The notes under the pieces are model-generated. The model was not told the origin of the DNA, ran no database searches, and saw only the letters and a list, made by a program, of their open reading frames with translations. Positions 61,573 through 64,000 of a stretch of DNA of 64,000 bases are shown piece by piece (position 1 is the stretch's first letter; every line of letters begins with the position of its first letter). The position numbers and the translations under genes were made by a program. This stretch comes from Sphingopyxis solisilvae. Its GTDB lineage: Bacteria > Pseudomonadota > Alphaproteobacteria > Sphingomonadales > Sphingomonadaceae. The DNA lies in assembly GCF_015475875.1 (NCBI RefSeq), contig NZ_JADKYM010000014.1:28244-92243 (forward strand), in the 5' to 3' direction.

Positions 61573-62223
61573 TTACATCTCGATCTGGATCCGGACCTTG
61601 TCCTCGTCGACCCCAGCGGCAAGGGCGATCGACCTGCGGGCCTGGTCGACCTGGGTCCGGAAGCCGGTGCGCTCCTTCAGCCCGAGCAGGTCGGACAAGG
61701 ACACCCCGAAGATTGTTGCCATCGCGTCCATGCGATCGGGCCGCGGTCGGCTGCGATCCGCCTCCCAGGCGCTGACCGCGGGAACGCTGACCGACAGCAA
61801 TTTGGCAAGCTTGTCCTGGGTCATGCCTTTGGAGCGGCGCAGCTGCTGCATGCGTGCGCCGAGGCTTGCCGGAGCAGGCGGAGCCGCTGGCAGGTCGCGC
61901 GCCATCGTCTCGGCGCCCAGCGAAAGGATGAGGTCGAGCGTCGCGAGCGGCAGCGGGGCATCGAGGTCGCAAGCGATCAGGCGGCCGCCAACCCACGCGA
62001 CCTCGGCTTGACCGTCGATACGGCTCTCCGACGTCATAAGCGCGATCGAGGCGCCGATCGTGAATGGCGCGCTGCTTTCAAAGACGAGGCCGCGTTCGGA
62101 GAAAGCGAGCACCCGTACCTGGATGTCGCCAGGCTCCGGCGCCGGCTCGTCGAATCGCAGACTGAAATCGGCCATGTCGCCGCCGGCGGCTGCCGTGCTT
62201 TGCATCCATCCGCGAATGCTCAT
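61573..62223 (-). CDS. PilZ-like domain-HTH regulator (paralogue 2)
   Basis: 216 residues from ATG 62223 (GGGGCAG upstream); the open frame extends to 62511 without coding character. The N-terminal beta-barrel-like part (about 15-90) has VRVLAFSERGLVFESSAPF and AEVAWVGGRLIACDL, similar in layout to PilZ but without the NxSxGG and Arg motifs. The HTH_3 domain (about 122-180) has MQQLRRSKGMTQDKLAKLLS and VSAWEADRSRPRP. The end SIALAAGVDEDKVRIQIEM aligns with the end of the gene at 59309. It probably lost cyclic di-GMP binding or reads another ligand. Confidence 0.85.
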   Translation of the reverse strand: MSIRGWMQSTAAAGGDMADFSLRFDEPAPEPGDIQVRVLAFSERGLVFESSAPFTIGASIALMTSESRIDGQAEVAWVGGRLIACDLDAPLPLATLDLILSLGAETMARDLPAAPPAPASLGARMQQLRRSKGMTQDKLAKLLSVSVPAVSAWEADRSRPRPDRMDAMATIFGVSLSDLLGLKERTGFRTQVDQARRSIALAAGVDEDKVRIQIEM

Positions 62224-62461
62224 CGGCTGCCCCGCGTCGGTGGGTCGGGCATAACTGAAATGTCGCTTAGCCGGATACGAAAGAAAACGGTCATGCTCTA
62301 TAATACAGCATCGCCAAGCGGTCGGAAGGCTGATTTTGCACCGACCATCGGTCGCCGTTCCCGCCCTGCCGCAACGCGGCGGGAGCCACGCTGTGCGATG
62401 GACGGAATGTTTGCAGGATCGGCGACGAGATGACGCAGCACTCAACAAATAATCCGAAGGC

Positions 62462-63025
62462 TTATCGGTTGCCACCGACTTGCCTGGAATAAACCCATGC
62501 GGCAGCGGCAATGATCATGATCCCGGCCATCTCCTGGATCGAGCCCCAGGGAAAGATTGGGTTGCCGCGACCGAGCAGCTCGTCGAGATGGTGGAAGGAC
62601 GCGGCGCGCATGAGGATGAACAGTCCCACAAACCCGAGCCCGACGAACGCGAGCCGAACCGCGCGATGCGCGCGGCGCAGCCACCAGAGCAGGGTTGCAC
62701 CGGCGATCATCGCGAAAGCCGCGAGACCGACAACGAAGGCGAACTGGACCGGGCGGTGGGCGCCGTACCAGCCATAGGCTTTGGCATGCGCGCGCCCGGC
62801 AATTGTGAGGAGCGTCTGCAGGTCGAGCAGTTCGTTGACCGCGAGAAAGACGAGCAGGACCGACGTTGACCGCCAGAAGCGGCGTTCGGGGCCGCTGTTC
62901 CGAGCGGCGGCGTGTAGAGAAGCGCGGCGGGCAAGCAAGGCTGTGCCGAGATAGGCGGCGACCGTGATCCAATCGGCGAAGTCGGCGTTCGCGATGGAGG
63001 ATCGCCAGCTGTCGACGTTCATCAT
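62462..63025 (-). CDS. Polytopic membrane protein of unknown function
   Basis: 187 residues from ATG 63025 (ATG 63022 equally possible). About five membrane segments (near 13-28, 52-70, 92-115, 122-142, 163-180). WYGAHRPVQFAFVVGL and LLGRGNPIFPWGSIQE are the most distinctive parts. No family is recognised. It stands alone. Confidence 0.6.
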   Translation of the reverse strand: MMNVDSWRSSIANADFADWITVAAYLGTALLARRASLHAAARNSGPERRFWRSTSVLLVFLAVNELLDLQTLLTIAGRAHAKAYGWYGAHRPVQFAFVVGLAAFAMIAGATLLWWLRRAHRAVRLAFVGLGFVGLFILMRAASFHHLDELLGRGNPIFPWGSIQEMAGIMIIAAAAWVYSRQVGGNR

Positions 63026-63273
63026 GGGTTGGCGGCACCGTGCATGCCACCGGTCTAGCGGCGCCATGCCGCGATGCAAGACGCCGGGTCACGCGCGGGT
63101 CATGATTATCACAACGTGACCGTGCGCCGTCGCCGGAACCGGACCCCGGCATGGGAAACAGGGTAAATCCGGCCTCGATGGCGGCCGGAGGATTGGCTCC
63201 ACCAAGGTGCCGGGGGCGATGCTTGCCATCGGCACACATTGAGAACAGGCGAGCGAACGATCGCTAAGGCGGT

Positions 63274-63495
63274 TCAATCATATTGCCAGTTCTTCGATGG
63301 CCGGGAGGCAGTCTTGTGCGGCGCATCGTCCGCGGCGGCAGTGAGGGTGTGAAACGGCTCATCCTGGCCGGCTTGTTCGGAGCTGCTTGCTTCCGTATAC
63401 TGATTTGGCGGATGGGGCATTGTCTCGGGTGACGGCTGGCTGCACCCGCAAATCAGTATCGCTGCCAGCAATGTCCCCGGCAACCGGACTCGCAT
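63274..63495 (-). CDS. Small lipoprotein
   Basis: 73 residues with a strong site GGGGAGGAAG before the ATG. Lipobox AILICGC (Cys18). The mature part is polar and disordered (Ser, Pro, Gln, Thr) and ends KNWQYD. No family. Such short lipoproteins are usually outer-membrane anchored. Confidence 0.6.
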   Translation of the reverse strand: MRVRLPGTLLAAILICGCSQPSPETMPHPPNQYTEASSSEQAGQDEPFHTLTAAADDAPHKTASRPSKNWQYD

Positions 63496-63741
63496 TGCTT
63501 CCTCCCCAACGCAATGATGATGTTACATAGCATGTTGGAAGAATGGCGTCGCTGCGAGATGCGTCCGAAGCGGTAATTAATCGATCCGATACCTTGTGAT
63601 GCTAGTTCGCTGGCACGTGGCTGCTCGCCTTGAGCAGGATCGCGTGGCTGAAAGGGTATCGGGCGGACCGCGCGCACTCTTCTTCCTCGGCAATAGGCGG
63701 GCACCGAGGGGACGAGAAGGGTTGGTACGGAACGTGATTGC

Positions 63742-64000
63742 CTAGGGTCAGGACTCATTGGTCAGAGCCAGAAGATGGCGGTTGCGGCGAGGGCTACGGC
63801 GGAGAAGACGGCCTTCGGGCACCGATCGTAGCGTGTTGCGACCCGTCTCCAGTCCTTCAGGCGGCCGAACATAATCTCGATACGGCCCTGGCGTTTGTAG
63901 CGGCGCTTGTCGTATTTGACGGTCTTGTTTCGTATTTTCCGGCCCGGGATGCAGGGTGTGATGCCCTTTTCCTGCAAGGCGTCGCGGAACCAGTCGGCAT
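63742..64000. mobile_element. IS5-family insertion sequence (one end, continues off the window)
   Basis: The end of the element is near 63742-63760 (CTAGGGTCAGGACTCATT), a terminal inverted repeat form seen in IS5-group elements of alphaproteobacteria. The transposase gene begins outside the window. The target duplication cannot be seen because the other end is missing. Confidence 0.75.
63762..64000 (-). CDS. IS5-family transposase, C-terminal part
   Basis: The visible 79 codons are the C-terminus; the 5' part lies beyond base 64000. ADWFRDALQEKGITPCIPGR and YDKRRYKRQGRIEIMFGRL are the classic DDE motif region of IS5 transposases (with the catalytic Glu in RIEIMFGRLK), followed by ALAATAIFWL. 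Only 20 bases separate the stop from the terminal repeat. Confidence 0.93.
   Translation of the reverse strand, partial: ADWFRDALQEKGITPCIPGRKIRNKTVKYDKRRYKRQGRIEIMFGRLKDWRRVATRYDRCPKAVFSAVALAATAIFWL

Noticed and set aside
63453..63758. Open frame on the minus strand next to the IS5 end
   Set aside because: It crosses the small lipoprotein start and has no coding features.

Overview
This 64 kb GC-rich window looks like the chromosome of a sphingomonad alphaproteobacterium, probably close to Sphingopyxis or Sphingomonas. That placement is an inference from gene content: a Tad pilus locus, surface proteins ending in PEP-x-x-W-A sorting tails, an exosortase of the V type, and an exopolysaccharide locus organised like the sphingan (gellan-type) clusters. 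No rRNA, tRNA or CRISPR array was seen. Start sites were re-chosen by hand from ribosome-binding sites, signal peptides and overlaps, so several genes are shorter than their maximal open frame.

Layout. 1-1.4 kb: the end of a Csu-like (archaic) chaperone-usher pilus operon on the minus strand. 2-13.4 kb: mixed accessory genes, namely a J-domain protein, lipoproteins, two tandem DUF1996 proteins, a GT25-type glycosyltransferase, a frameshifted nucleotidyltransferase-HEPN gene, a pair of small genes, a membrane protein, and two duplicated hairpin terminators that may mark small RNAs. 13.4-25.9 kb: a complete Tad/Flp pilus locus. The plus-strand operon is flp, cpaB, cpaC, a very short CpaD-like lipoprotein, cpaE/tadZ, cpaF/tadA, tadB, tadC, two TPR proteins and the prepilin peptidase. 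A converging minus-strand operon carries a TadG-like protein and two TadE/F-like minor pilins.

26-30 kb: three PEPxxWA-tailed secreted proteins, each with its own terminator. 30.6-52.6 kb: surface polysaccharide production. It holds galU, a small probable exosortase-system membrane protein, a beta-propeller protein co-translated with a priming sugar-phosphate transferase, polymerase (Wzy-like), flippase (Wzx-like), five further sugar transferases plus a WecG/TagA-type transferase, a split Wzz plus tyrosine-kinase pair, an outer-membrane barrel, a Wza-like exporter, a PrsT-like TPR lipoprotein and UDP-glucuronate decarboxylase.

53-58.8 kb: the sorting machinery, EpsD-like foldase, EpsI and exosortase V in one operon, followed by three cell-wall enzymes or related proteins (SleB-type hydrolase, CAP-domain protein, L,D-transpeptidase). 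The transpeptidase shares its operon with a fourth PEPxxWA protein. 58.8-64 kb: two paralogous PilZ-HTH regulators that face each other around an acyltransferase gene and an IS481-type transposase remnant, then a membrane protein, a small lipoprotein and the 3' end of an IS5-family element running off the window.

Taken together the window reads as a cell-surface island: pili, a Wzx/Wzy-type exopolysaccharide, and an exosortase that probably processes PEPxxWA proteins on their way to the envelope. The most notable points are the sorting system tied to polysaccharide and peptidoglycan genes, the paired PilZ-HTH regulators, the signal-less beta-propeller coupled to the priming transferase, and a 268 bp antisense overlap between two cell-wall genes.
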